A DNA stretch of 64,000 bases from Tubiluchus corallicola (lineage: Eukaryota; Priapulida; Priapulimorpha; Priapulimorphida; Tubiluchidae), in the NCBI GenBank assembly GCA_030141605.1, contig JAQGDQ010000012.1, positions 372,001 through 436,000 of the forward strand, given 5' to 3'. This document shows, in pieces, positions 1-11,512 of the stretch (the stretch's first letter is position 1; each line of letters begins with the position of its first letter). The notes under the pieces were generated by a model, which had not been told where the DNA came from, did no database searches, and was given only the letters and a program-made list of their open reading frames with translations. The position numbers were made by a program, and so were the translations under genes.

Positions 1-528
1 CAATTAGGCATTCCAGTAAGGCAGTTCTGAATGTTGCTAGTTGTTTGAAATCAGGGTAATAACTGACTTGACTAGTCAAAGATCATGTTGTGTCCATTTA
101 GCAACTGGAGTTAGGCAACACTTTGTTGAATTAGTAAATGGAGGGATCTCTGGGAAGTATTATTCTTGAGTGGTTCATCTGCCATACTGACCAGCACTAT
201 TTAGTATTTACCTGCTATAATCGTTGATAATTAGGCAAGTTCTTGTTCGATTATGCCACAACCATCTACATTAAGTATGCCCTTTTGTTGATTGTTGGAT
301 CTGGCTTCGCAAAGTGGAAATTGTATGAAAAAGTAATAAGTTCCTTGTTAGCATTTTTGTCGTGGCATGGAGCTTAGAAGCTAATTGTCACATAAAATGC
401 AAAATGATTCCAGGTTTAGAGTTTGGCAGTTACAGTAGTAAAGGATCCTAAACAAAAGTTTTCGTTAAGTATACCTTCTTGCTGATGGTAGAAGCCCATA
501 CTATTAATTAAATTTTGATTCCTGGATC

Positions 529-600
529 CATATAGCCTGGATTTGAGCCAGGGTCCTTCTGCTTACAAAGTAGATGCTCCTGCCCGCCATGTTGCTCATT
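529..600 (-). repeat. tRNA-Thr-like remnant or tRNA-derived SINE head
   Basis: Read on the - strand, this segment has a perfect five-pair T arm (CCTGG / CCAGG around CTCAAAT, positions 536-552). Before it stands an anticodon-arm-like stretch whose loop TTTGTAA would place TGT (Thr) as anticodon. The anticodon stem has one mismatch, the A-box region is degraded, and no seven-pair acceptor stem can be made. It therefore looks like a tRNA pseudogene or the head of a tRNA-derived SINE rather than a working tRNA. Confidence 0.42.
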
Positions 601-2440
601 GATCAAGGTAGACCATAGTTAACAATCGTCATGTTTGTAATATAACTGTGGATTTGTACCACTTTCATCTAATGATAATCTTGACATTAACATTATAACA
701 ATGAGTACTTTTTTGTATTTACTTGTTTAGCAAGGATTAACTCTTAGCCAGTAAATTTTAAATAGGACGTCTGTACAGTACTTATTTTAACTAATCACGA
801 TTATTTTAAATTTGTCAAGTTTAACATTGCTTCAAATTCAAGTGGTGATGATTTTGCTAGTTTGACTACACAATTAATTAGGAAATTTGGCTGACAATAA
901 TTTGCAAAATATATTTCTTAATTTTTTTCAGTTTTTTACTGCAAAAAGGACGGTCTAGCAGTTATGAAAAAAGATGATGTAACAGTTATGGAACACTCCA
1001 TTTGTTTGCTGTAATAATTGCTTTTTTCTATAGTTAATGTATAATTCACTTGTATAATTGTGGTATCTTAATCAATTAAATAATACGTATGCTGTTTATT
1101 ATTATTTTTTCTGTTTGGTGTTTGTGTTGTATTGTGTTTGTTTTAAACTCAGGACAAGGCTCTTAGTGTACGGTAGTACAATACTGAATTATCGTATGAT
1201 ACAATTGTTTTGCTTAGAAAGTATCCATTAAGCATGATATAAAATTGTACAACATTTTTTCGGAAATATGGTACAGTTTGCAATTAAGAATTTTGTTCAT
1301 AGCCATATTTTTGTCATATGCTTTCTGTACTGACTATTACTCAGTCTTGTGTGATACATTGTAGGTGTTAGAGAATGGATGAATAATCTGGAGAATGGTG
1401 AACACATCTATTTTGTTTAGAAAGCAATCTCATGTAACCCACTGCTGTTGGTAATTAATAAATTAGTAAAATTAGCTAATAAGTAAACGTTAATACACCA
1501 TGTTTCTTTTTCTGACAATCTTGCTGCAGCATAGTTGTTACTCATTTGCAATAGATTTGTACCTACATAATGAGCATTTTCAAAAAGTTATTCACAACTA
1601 TAACACGTGAAATTTTGCATAACACATTTCTCTATGATAACTGATTTAAGTGAAACCTGTCTGTATGGAATGTATTTGCATGTATGATATGGTGATACAA
1701 AATTTTTCATGGGAACATGATTTTTGTACCATACTACCTATCTTGGCTGAGGAAACTTTCACTTTGAGCAACTTTGAATGCTTCCCAAATAGAATCAAGT
1801 AATAGATACTGTAATATAGCCTGTGGCATTATGTTTTTACCAACTTTGAATAGTGTAAAACAGTAAATTTCTAATACTGTGATTATCACATATGTTGAAC
1901 ATAAAGTGTCTAGAAAAATTAAGCAAAAATAACAACCTTTTTGATAATGAATTCTGTAGCTTCTCATGTGTACATATTATGTCATTACTGTCTAACAAAG
2001 GGATTTTACTTGTTTTACCAAATGTAAAAAGTGATGTGGAATTTTGTTTAGTATCACAAATGAACGGATCTCATGGGTTACTAAATTTGAACAATAAATT
2101 TGTAAATAATGTAATTCACCTGTAAATTATTTGGAATGGGTTTACAATTTCCCGCACAACTTAATTACCTTAATCCTAGCCCTAACCCTAATCCTAATCT
2201 GTTTCATGAACTAATTTTTTGTCTGTGACGAATTGTAAACTTTAGTTAATTATTTTTTGTTTGGAAATTGTTCTTTTTTGTTACTTTATTTCGGAGGCAG
2301 TTATTTTATTTTTTCAACAATTTGTGTGTGAAAAATAGTGCGTCAGCTTATAAATTTCTATATGTGTACACAGTATGCTTAAGCAGTCTGCTATTGTAAA
2401 AATAACATTGCCGCCGACCTATAGATGGCGCAAAATTTTT
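601..2440. other. AT-rich intergenic DNA, no gene recognised
   Basis: Both strands are interrupted by frequent stops, and the 77-codon open frames near 1.73-2.13 kb overlap each other on opposite strands without any family signature. The only local structure is a short degenerate CCCTAA-like run at about 2178-2198 (three to four imperfect units). This is too short to be more than an interstitial telomere-like repeat. Confidence 0.5.
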
Positions 2441-3560
2441 AGCCGGTTTAAGTCTCACCTGGCAGGTTGGTTAGCCAGGTAAAAGAAGTGCCATTCATAC
2501 GATTTACTTGTGCACAACTGGGCCATTGTTAGTGAACATGTAGACTTGCCTCAGGTTGTAGTTCACAATGGTGTGCTGCCATTGGAACTTCTCTGTCTGA
2601 AAATTTGCCTTTTCGTGTTTTAATCAGAGCTGGTTTTCTCTTGTGAAAATTTTAAAGCGGGTGCAGATGTGCTGTAGATGGAATAATAATTGTGTCAATG
2701 TTTTGTGTGCGCTCGATTGCTTAGCGCTTCCAGCCACAGCCAAAATAGGATTACTTTCAAGAAAGGAACGCTTATTTTTTGGTAAGTATGCTAAACCATT
2801 AAACTAATTAACGATTAAATTAAGTTAATCTACGTTTAACGTCAGGTTTAATGTAGGTTTATTACTGCATATCCAAATATGTTGTTATAGAATTATATAT
2901 ATATACTGCACTTGTTGTACTTGTAAGCCACATTCTAATACATTACGATTTGAGAGTTTGATTTTACCCTGTTTTTTTTCCAACAGAAGTTGTTACGTGA
3001 TATTTCTAGCCTTTTTAATACATGAATGATAACTAAAAATTTAGCTATTTTATTCTTTCATCGCTGCTCTCCAAGTATTCTTAATTAATCCACCTATCTT
3101 ACAATCGGACAAATAAGCTGAAACAGCAAATAGGCAGAGTCTATCAATGAATATACACTGAATTTTTTATCATGTTCTTTGTGTAGATAACATTTTTGTT
3201 GGATGCACAATTTCGTACGTTGTACGAGCTTTATATGCTTCTGCTAATTTTAGTCTGTACAGCTGACACGCATTTATAAGAAAGCTGAAATGATCTATGT
3301 TTTTGCAGATGGTTCGTTTCTGTTTTCCGTTCTTGTTGCTTTTTACTTTACAAGACTGTCCAGTCGTTTAAAGTTCTAGAATTGTCTATATATTAAATTA
3401 TCTGTGTCATCGTCTTGATTGCTGTTTTTGGTTTTTTAAGGGTTTTTGTTTTTTGCAGAGGCTCATTCATTAGTTATTTGAAGTCAAATAACATGTAATT
3501 TGGAGTAATTTGGCTATGGGCAGCAACAAGGCATCTGAGTTCATCAGTCGCTAATAACAG
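2441..3560 (+). promoter_or_regulatory. Possible untranslated leader exons upstream of the PPxY gene
   Basis: A strong donor (G|GTAAGTATG) ends a possible exon at 2781. A pyrimidine-rich acceptor (TTTTTGCAG) at 3458 and a donor (CAG|GTGAGC) after 3560 bracket a 102-bp non-coding segment (3459-3560). These signals lie on the same strand as, and upstream of, the gene whose coding exon begins at 11513. They could be 5' untranslated exons of it or of an unseen transcript. There is no coding evidence, so transcript data would be needed to decide. Confidence 0.22.
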
Positions 3561-6500
3561 GTGAGCGAACGTTTAACGTCACATAACAACTGATTGGCAA
3601 ACACCATTTTAGGAAAAAAAGCGCACGGCTAATGAGGCAATTTTCACTAAAACTGATTGGTTAGCTTAAAGCGTTTAGCAACCTCTTGTGGGAATAAAAA
3701 TGCTGCATTTGAGTAAAGAAGGGAAACACCATCAGAAGCTTCATTTTTGTGTGTAATTATGATGGCCTCTATTCAAATATTATTAATATTAATTATTCAC
3801 CTAACCAACAATCCCAGAACTTAATCAATACACTATGAGGTACAGTATCATCAACATCTGTGTTATTGTCTACTTAGTTGCCTATGTAATTATTGCGTGA
3901 CTGTGCAATAGTAACCAGCAGCATATAAGTTATCGGAATACATTTACACGTTATTTTCCCTGTACTTGAAAGTAGCTAGCTGCTTATAAAAATCACTCAT
4001 ATAATTTGCAGTTTAGCTGCAGAACAGAGGTAATAGATTAGCTATTATTTTGCAGTCAGGGCACTCTCTTTTTGTCTCTTTTTTTGTTTCTCCTTCTTAG
4101 CATGTCAATAATTGTGTATTCAACTGAACTTTTGTTAGTTTGAAAAGCCTATTTTTCAGCCCGTTTTAATATTATTGTTATTTGAGGCCTACTCACACAT
4201 GAGTGAAATTATACTTAACTGTGGGAAAGCCATTTAATTTTTTTTTCTGAAAGGGGCAAAAAACTATAGCTTCTTGTAGGTTCTTAAATTTCAGAACTAA
4301 GCTACATTAGCAACCTGGTAACCTTGAAACACTAGCGTTGCCGCTAGGTAATTAGTAATAGCTTCTTTAATTATAAGTGCCTGTACTGAGTAATGACACA
4401 CATGCGTGTAATTGTGTGTATAGATTTCCACAGTTGTCACGCACGCGTGCATTTGACGTCTGTTCTTTGTTTTTAGTGCGCTATTTGTTTACAGGCTATG
4501 TTATCTGTAGTCCATTGCATCTTAGAAAACTTTTTATTAACATGTCTGTTGGAAAGACTGCTGTTAGACTAAGAAGGTCAGGAAAAATACGTTTTAGGAT
4601 GAAAGCAATCAAAGTATAACAAGTTACGCGTGTTATTTTTGGATAAATGTGGGTGAATATTAGACATCAGTTTCGGTGGCAGTACTATAGAAGAGCTTTC
4701 ATGCTGTAGAAAATGTTACACATTTTTGGGCTCGGTGAATAGGCAAGTGGCAACTGTGTATGCACAGTGACTAAAGTTAAACAGTGCTTAGTCTGGTCGC
4801 TAAATGACACTAGGTGACTGATAGGTTCAATAATCATTGTTACATCTGCTATACTCTCCTGATCTTTTATCTTGCTGAGAGAGTATTTACTCGAACATGG
4901 CCTAGACGCCTCTGATGGTCCAATACCTCGTGTTAGAGCACTGTCCTTGATAATGAGATACCAAGCGGGATCGCAGCTTGCACAGTATCGAACTGTAAGC
5001 CTACATAATAAAAATATGAATGCAAATTGCCTCTTTAATATGAGTTGCATCTGGACGTTGCTGAATACGATTGGGCCGTTCCAGACAGCTGCTACAGGAC
5101 TAAAAATAAAGCGCATCATATATTTAATATAATTATATATATAAGACGGCTATCAATTTCACTTAGCCTCATTTTTGTTATAGTCTGTCAGGCTGTCAGT
5201 CTTTTACTTGTCAGGCGTCTTGTCGTTGATGCCTTCTTTTCCGAGTTTGTTAACCTCTTAAACTTTTGCACAGTAGCCACATTATCGCTTTTTTCAAGTA
5301 GCTAATTAGTTGACTAACTGTTACCCGTCTTTTGGCAAATAAGGTGTGTAGAGTTTTTGCTAGCATTTCGTTAAAAAAGAGCCGCTTTATTATGATGGAT
5401 GGGGCGAGAGTTGAATGTATGATGGTGCCTGTGATCGAGGAGGAGTGCACGCTTCAGTGTACATGCTAAAATTTAGTGGAATTTTATTTCACTTGGTCTG
5501 ACATTTGGTAATAGTAATTTATTCTTACATCATTTACGACTAAAAGCTTATAGTCTCATTTTTATGGTTTATTGTGTGCTGTATTTTGGATCGTGGTAGT
5601 AAATGAACAAAATTGAAAACGTAAAAATGGTGAATTTAATGTTTGTAATGTAATGTGATTTATTTCACTAAGAACGACATACCATAGTTACATATTATAA
5701 AGAAAATTTTATCGTATGTTGTAATCACAAAGACAATGGCAAGAATTCCTTAGGATAGACAATTTTAATACAAAATGTACAACAGCTAATTACTTTAAAC
5801 ATGTAATGTGTTCAAAGCCCTTGAAATTCACCAAGTCTGGTTGTAAACCTAACTTTTGAAGAGTTTCGGCTTTTGGTCCTCTTTTTTAACATCTTCAGTG
5901 TATGCCCCGGAAAGTGGATAATGCTTTCCTGTCAAATCTGGTTTTACATTTCTGTTACTGGTTATAGAGACAGCACGTTTCAATAAATTAGCCATATATA
6001 TCCGGTTAAATGTGGTTATATTTTACTAATTTGCTTCGGAAATATGCTACAAACAGATAACACGCAGGTGCTCACTGGTGTGCTTTAGTAATTGTTACTT
6101 TAAAATATTTACTCAAAATTGCATGTACTTACCGAGTTGAAACCTAGGGCTACCCTGCGTTTTTGAAAGCTGGTTGTAGTAGGTGACGCAGTTTGTAATA
6201 TTTAATCTCGGGAAACTGTTAAACAGACAGTTCAAGGAGAACTTGAGACCATGCTGTTTTTCTTAGACAAACAGTTCTGGATGAAGCGGTCTCCGGGTCA
6301 AGGATGGGGCTTATCAAGTATCTGATCTTTCTAGTTTTCTTTTTTGTAGTGCCTGGCAAAGTTTCATACAATAGCTTAGCCAGAAGCTTGATTATTTAGT
6401 GATTTTAGATCGATTTTATCCAATTTCGACATCGCCGTAGAGAAGCTGAAACGAAAAAAGAAGAAAATGCGCCGATTGGGGAATGATAGAGTGGACGTGT

Positions 6501-7013
6501 CGGGGACGATCTCAGACCCCCAGCTTCAATCCCACAGCCTCTTCCCCGCGACACGAAATGTTAAAGTTCTGTGTTCGCTTCTCCGACTTTCTGGTAGCAT
6601 GTAAAGACCGGGTTGTCGTCTATTAAAATATTAAAAATAACTATGTAGAGCAGTTAATAGAAGTTGGCTTACCCGCATTAGGTGATGAACACCGCGCTCT
6701 GTGTTATCCTTATAATCCACTTTTCCGTGCTGTCAAAATCTACTTAGTAGTGCAAAATAACTTGTCTTTTGCTGTAAGTCCAGGTCAAATTGAAATATTG
6801 CTGATACTTGTGGGGCAGCAAGTGGCTGTTTTTTATCTCAAAGTGCATGTAATTACAGGTATAGCTGATATAATCACAGGTGTGAAGTTTCTTCATCGTT
6901 GCTTTTGAATTAGAAATAAGAATCGTATGTTCGCTTATAGCGGCTTATGGTTTTACAGTTCTTTTGGCAGCAGCTATGTAGTAGCCCAATGAAATATGTA
7001 CGCCAGTCTTTTT

Positions 7014-7016
<3 letters not shown>
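3561..7016. other. Intergenic DNA, no gene recognised
   Basis: Several overlapping open frames occur near 4.4-5.3 kb, the longest 144 codons on the - strand at 4685-5119. They overlap open frames on the other strand, have no recognisable motif and no splice context. The segment around 4860-5110 is richer in GC than its surroundings and may be an old element, but I cannot name it. A further GC-richer patch lies at about 6450-6610. Confidence 0.4.

Positions 7017-7067
<51 letters not shown>
7017..7067. repeat. TC dinucleotide microsatellite, left arm
   Basis: An essentially uninterrupted TC tract of about 50 bp directly precedes the LINE fragment. A second TC tract in the same orientation follows the 3' end of the LINE at 8657-8744. 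The arrangement suggests the LINE inserted into one microsatellite and split it. Confidence 0.95.
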
Positions 7068-7068
<1 letters not shown>

Positions 7069-7070
<2 letters not shown>

Positions 7071-8656
7071 GTAATATGGGTATTGTGAGTTCTTTCACTG
7101 TGAGAGAAGTACAAGAGGCCATTTCAAAACTATCTCTGCACAAATCGGCTGGAAATGATGCAATTAAATCGGAGCATTTTAGGTATGCTTCACATATGCT
7201 GCCAATAGTATTATCACTTTTATTTAGCGCTTGTGTCATACATTGTTTTTTGCCTGATTCTCTAATGCTGTCTGTCATTGTACCGATTGTGAAAGACAAA
7301 AATAAGGAAATTACAGCCAAGAATAATTATAGGCCAATAGCACTATCCACAGTGTCGAGCAAACTATTAGAAATTTTGTTTTTAAGCAGATACGGTAACT
7401 CAATTCAATCAACACCAAATCAGTTTGGTTACGTGGATGAATTGGGTACAGAAATGTGTTTGTATACCATGAAAGAAGTTATCGACTATTACATTCAACG
7501 CCAGAGTCCAGTACACATATTGTTCTTAGATGCATCTAAAGCTTTTGACCGGGTAAATTACTACAAAATGTTTCTAAAACTGGTCGATACTGATATGCCT
7601 AACATTATTATAAGATTATTAGCCTTTTACTACTCTCGACAAACCATGTTTGTGAGGTGGGGAAATTTTTGCTCTAGCACATTTAAAGTCGCAAATGGTG
7701 TTCGGCAGGGTGCAAAAATGTCACCCATACTATTTAATTTATATTTCAGAGACTTGAGTTCTGACCTCACATCTACCGGTCTAGGTTGTCAGATAGGTGG
7801 TACTTATATAAATCACCTTATGTTTGCTGATGATGGATGTTTACTAGCATCCACTACCACTGCTTTACAAACTTTAGTTGATATGTATGTTGATTACGCA
7901 AATAGTCATGACATAGTAATAAACGTCGACAAGACTAAACTCATAACAATTACACCCCCCAGTATGTGTGGGTTCAATTTCAGTTCACCTGAGGTAGCCG
8001 GTAAAATAATTATACCGTGTGAAACAGAAAAGTATCTTGGCCATATCATCACCAGTGATAACAAAGATGACATGGATGTAATCAGATAACGAAGTCTGTT
8101 TTGTGCTAGAGCGAACCGTATTCTTAGAAAATTTCATCATTGTTCACCTAATGTCAAAGCTCATCTGTTCAACTCTTATTGTAATTCTTTCTACGGTATG
8201 GCCACCTGGCGACATTTTTATAACTACAGTCTCAGCAAACTTAAAGTAGCTCACAATGTTTCAAAACGCAAACTTTTCAACTACCCATATGATTATAGTT
8301 CTAGGACCATTTCAGTAGACCACGATGTTTTATACTTTGATGTAATACGTAGGAAAACTGCATACAGTTTATACATTAGAGTAATGCAAAGCTCAAATCT
8401 TCTCATAAACGCATTGAATAACAGTGAAGCTTTTTACACTTCAGACATAAGAGACCAGTGGAGGAAAGTGTTAGGACGATTCAGGCTGGACGCATGATAT
8501 TGTATATATATATATAGACTGTACTGTTATTTTATTTATTTATGTATTAATTTGCATGTGTTGAGAGGAGGTGTTATAATTATTGTATGTCTTGTAATTA
8601 TTGTATGTTATGTATTCTATGAACTTGGTTCGAAATAAAGAGTTAAATCAAATCAA
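7069..8656 (+). mobile_element. 5'-truncated LINE (CR1/jockey-like) with a premature stop
   Basis: This is the reverse-transcriptase part of a non-LTR retrotransposon. The frame runs from about 7075 to 8497 and shows the finger region with NNYRPIAL, motif A (FLDASKAFDRVN), motif B (GVRQGAKMSPILFNLYF), motif C as FADD, and the following KYLGHII segment typical of CR1/jockey-group elements. The endonuclease domain expected upstream is missing, so the copy is 5'-truncated. A TAA at 8087-8089 interrupts the frame. The same reading frame continues for about 136 codons after it and ends at 8495-8497, so the break is a single in-frame nonsense codon and not a frameshift. A 3' untranslated region follows with AATAAA at 8634-8639 and a tail of ATCAA-type repeats. 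The copy looks recent but cannot transpose by itself. Confidence 0.9.
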
Positions 8657-8700
8657 ATCTCTCTCTCCCTCTCTCTCCCTCTCTCACATCTCTCTCTCTC

Positions 8701-8744
<44 letters not shown>
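8657..8744. repeat. TC microsatellite, right arm
   Basis: TC-rich tract of about 88 bp with a few CCC and ACA interruptions in its first half and a pure TC run at the end. It abuts the 3' tail of the LINE and has the same strand orientation as the tract at 7017-7067. Confidence 0.93.
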
Positions 8745-8748
<4 letters not shown>

Positions 8749-11441
8749 TTCTAGTCATAACAATAGGCAACGCAGAATTAGTCAAATCGTACTCATAAAC
8801 CTTCACCGGAGATGGTTCAACTTTCGCAAATAGGTGTGCTTGCAATAAAACACGTATCCTGCCGCGGCTGCTCTGTTTAATAAAAATTTAACACAGTAGG
8901 CCTGTTTATCTTCCTGCAGACAGCCTGCTCTTTTGCCTGGGGTTAGGTGCAAAATTTCCGGCTTGATTGCTTTAAAATTGCATTACATGGTTTTAATCAC
9001 GTGTAAATTTGTGCATGTTCCCTACTGGGTCCACTCGAACATGTAGGCGATAACTGCGCGAAGTCTTATGATGTTATTGACAGTGAATTTAAATGTTACT
9101 TCACTTTACAGCCTTCGCAGACTTTAATGTCAATATCAATGTCAAACTATATTTGAAAACAATCTACCTCATAAAATATAATAAGTGGACATACTGTTTT
9201 TATAGTTTGAATCAGAATCAGTTCTATAGCTGAAACAAACTGTGAAGGAACTGCAGAAATTTAATTTCGCGTTCGCTTGACTAGTTCTTTGTTGCTACAT
9301 GCATTTCAGATATGTCCACTTGTGATGTAATGCACAAGGCCGAGAGTTCATGCGTGAGAATAGCTGTAAACTTGAAATTTGAATTTTAAACTTGAAGTTT
9401 TGCAGAGTTTTTTTGTATATCACACTGAATGTTGTACTGTAACACTGTACTTCAATCTTTCCTTTTGAAAACACATGCAACACGCTCATAGAATGTTTGT
9501 GCTGTTGACAAAGAAATGCTTTGACATTATTATGGGTGTTAAAATGTATACTTCTTGGTTGGGGTAGATTATGAAAATAACCCTTTTTCCTTTAAGAAAT
9601 GACAGTGATCCGATATATGAAGTAAATTCGTCACTTAAAACTGTGATTTTACTTGATAATGGTGTTACAAACGTGCACCTCTGCTGAAATCAAAACAAAT
9701 AAAAAACGTTTATTAGGTAATATTTGTGGTTCCAAATTTTTTTTAATACATGCTGTTATGACTAAGACTACTCCTAAACGTGATAACAAAAGATTATTCA
9801 CACAGATTGAGAGGACAAAGTCATCAAACACGCAATCTGGTGGCTTTTGTTCATTGGAAAAAGTGCTTAATTCTGTGTATAGCCTTAGTTAGTTTTGTTT
9901 GTTATTTTTACTGACTGACTAGACGGCACGTTTAGAAAAATTCGCATACAATGTTTTAGGACGTTCAGACTTCAGCGTTCATTGACGAAAACAGGCAAGT
10001 TTGTAATAATGAATTCACTCAAGACGGGAATCGGAATGCGTTGTATGCATTTATAATAGGACCTGAAATCGTCATGTATTTACAGGAGTAAACGTGTTCA
10101 CATGAATGTTTTATGTTGCATCCTGATTATTCCTCGGCGTGTAACCATCTTTATTGTAAAAACGAGGTGACTTTGATTGTAATTAATCGAAAAACCGCGG
10201 GTCTACAAATCATTATAGTGGGCGAGTTTAAAATTAAATTTTCGAATGTCACTACACAACTGCTAGTTAAACTTCGCCTTAAAATTTTTCACAGTTAAGA
10301 TTTGCAACCGGAATTTACGCGAATGATTAAATTTAGGCGTTGCTTCGTGTATATCTGTGTTTTTTCATGTAGTGTGTTGAAGATAGTGTGATATTGTTCG
10401 TTTAGACATTATAAAAGCTACGACTATGTACAGTACTTTACATCGGCTTCACTCTTTAAATCGAATATTTTCATTAATTTTGTGAGCTTCGATTTGCAGG
10501 TGCAGATGCATTAAGCCAGCTTTTCTTAAAGGCTGCGTTCGTACAGTTTTCTCACATTTTTAGTAGATTTTTGCCTCGAATAATTAGTAGTGTGCTGTAT
10601 TGTATTTTCAGCAATCTGTGCGACAAATTCCAAAGATTCTAGTATGTTTCAAAATCTTTTTTATTTAATTTTCGGTTGCAAAAATGAAGATCACTTTCTT
10701 GAAGATAATCTATAATTTCGTCTAGTACCGTCCATCGCTGTGCGGAACCGCCGACATCGGCTTGCAAAGCCCCACAACTGTATTATTGAGAGTTTATCCC
10801 GACTTTGCTGCGCGAGTTTACCACACATGTGCGTTAATCATTGTTAAAAAGTATCACAGATACTCAAGAATTGTTCTTTCCTTTTTAAAAGAAAAGTAGA
10901 CTTACTAAGTAATATCTCATCGTTACTTTTTGTGTAACATCTTTATGGCTTGTCAAGTGGTCCTGGCGGTCCTTAGGGTCCTTAGGGTCCTTAGTCCTGA
11001 ATACCTGTTTTGTTCTCTAGGGTGACTATTAACTACATTACAGAACTACAGTAATTTATATTACTTAGCATTTTTCCTCGTATTATTTTTTTAACATTTA
11101 TGGAATGACTATTTGTCTCTAGCAAGCGTGCAAATATTGCTTGTTTGTGCGTTTAAATACTGGATTGAGTTCAGGTTCTGATTTGGCGTCGTTCTCAATT
11201 TACCTGTGCGAACTGTAGAAAGACGAGTTCTGCTGTTTGTTTGAATAACTTCTTTTTTTAGTCACCTTATGACAACACCTTGAGCCTAGTAAAGAAAAGC
11301 GATTGTGATTTTTCAGCTCTGTGGTACAATATGACACTTTTATCATATTTTACTACATTACCCCTTTTGATTTTTCTTTTGGTAATGCCGCCAGCTTATA
11401 CTACATTTGCATTTCTGTGTAACCGTTCATTTATTTTTTCA
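8745..11441. other. Intergenic DNA, no gene recognised
   Basis: No open frame with family resemblance was seen. A short tandem run of GGTCCTTA-type octamers sits at about 10966-10992 (three imperfect copies). A pyrimidine-rich acceptor (TATTTTTTCAG) ends at about 11441, just before the first coding exon of the next gene. Confidence 0.45.
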
Positions 11442-11512
11442 GGTCCTTATTAAATTCAGATTGCAAGTGTTTGTCTGCTTGATGTGACATAGGTAAGACT
11501 GATGAAGTTGAT

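Noticed and set aside
2178-2198. Telomere-like CCCTAA run
   Set aside because: Only three to four imperfect units, far too short and degenerate for a telomere or a fusion point.
4685-5119. 144-codon open frame on the - strand
   Set aside because: It overlaps equally open + strand frames, has no recognisable domain, signal peptide or splice context, and is within reach of chance in a GC-richer patch.
7012-7320. 102-codon - strand frame over the LINE
   Set aside because: It is the antisense of the reverse transcriptase and its end is only the translated TC repeat.
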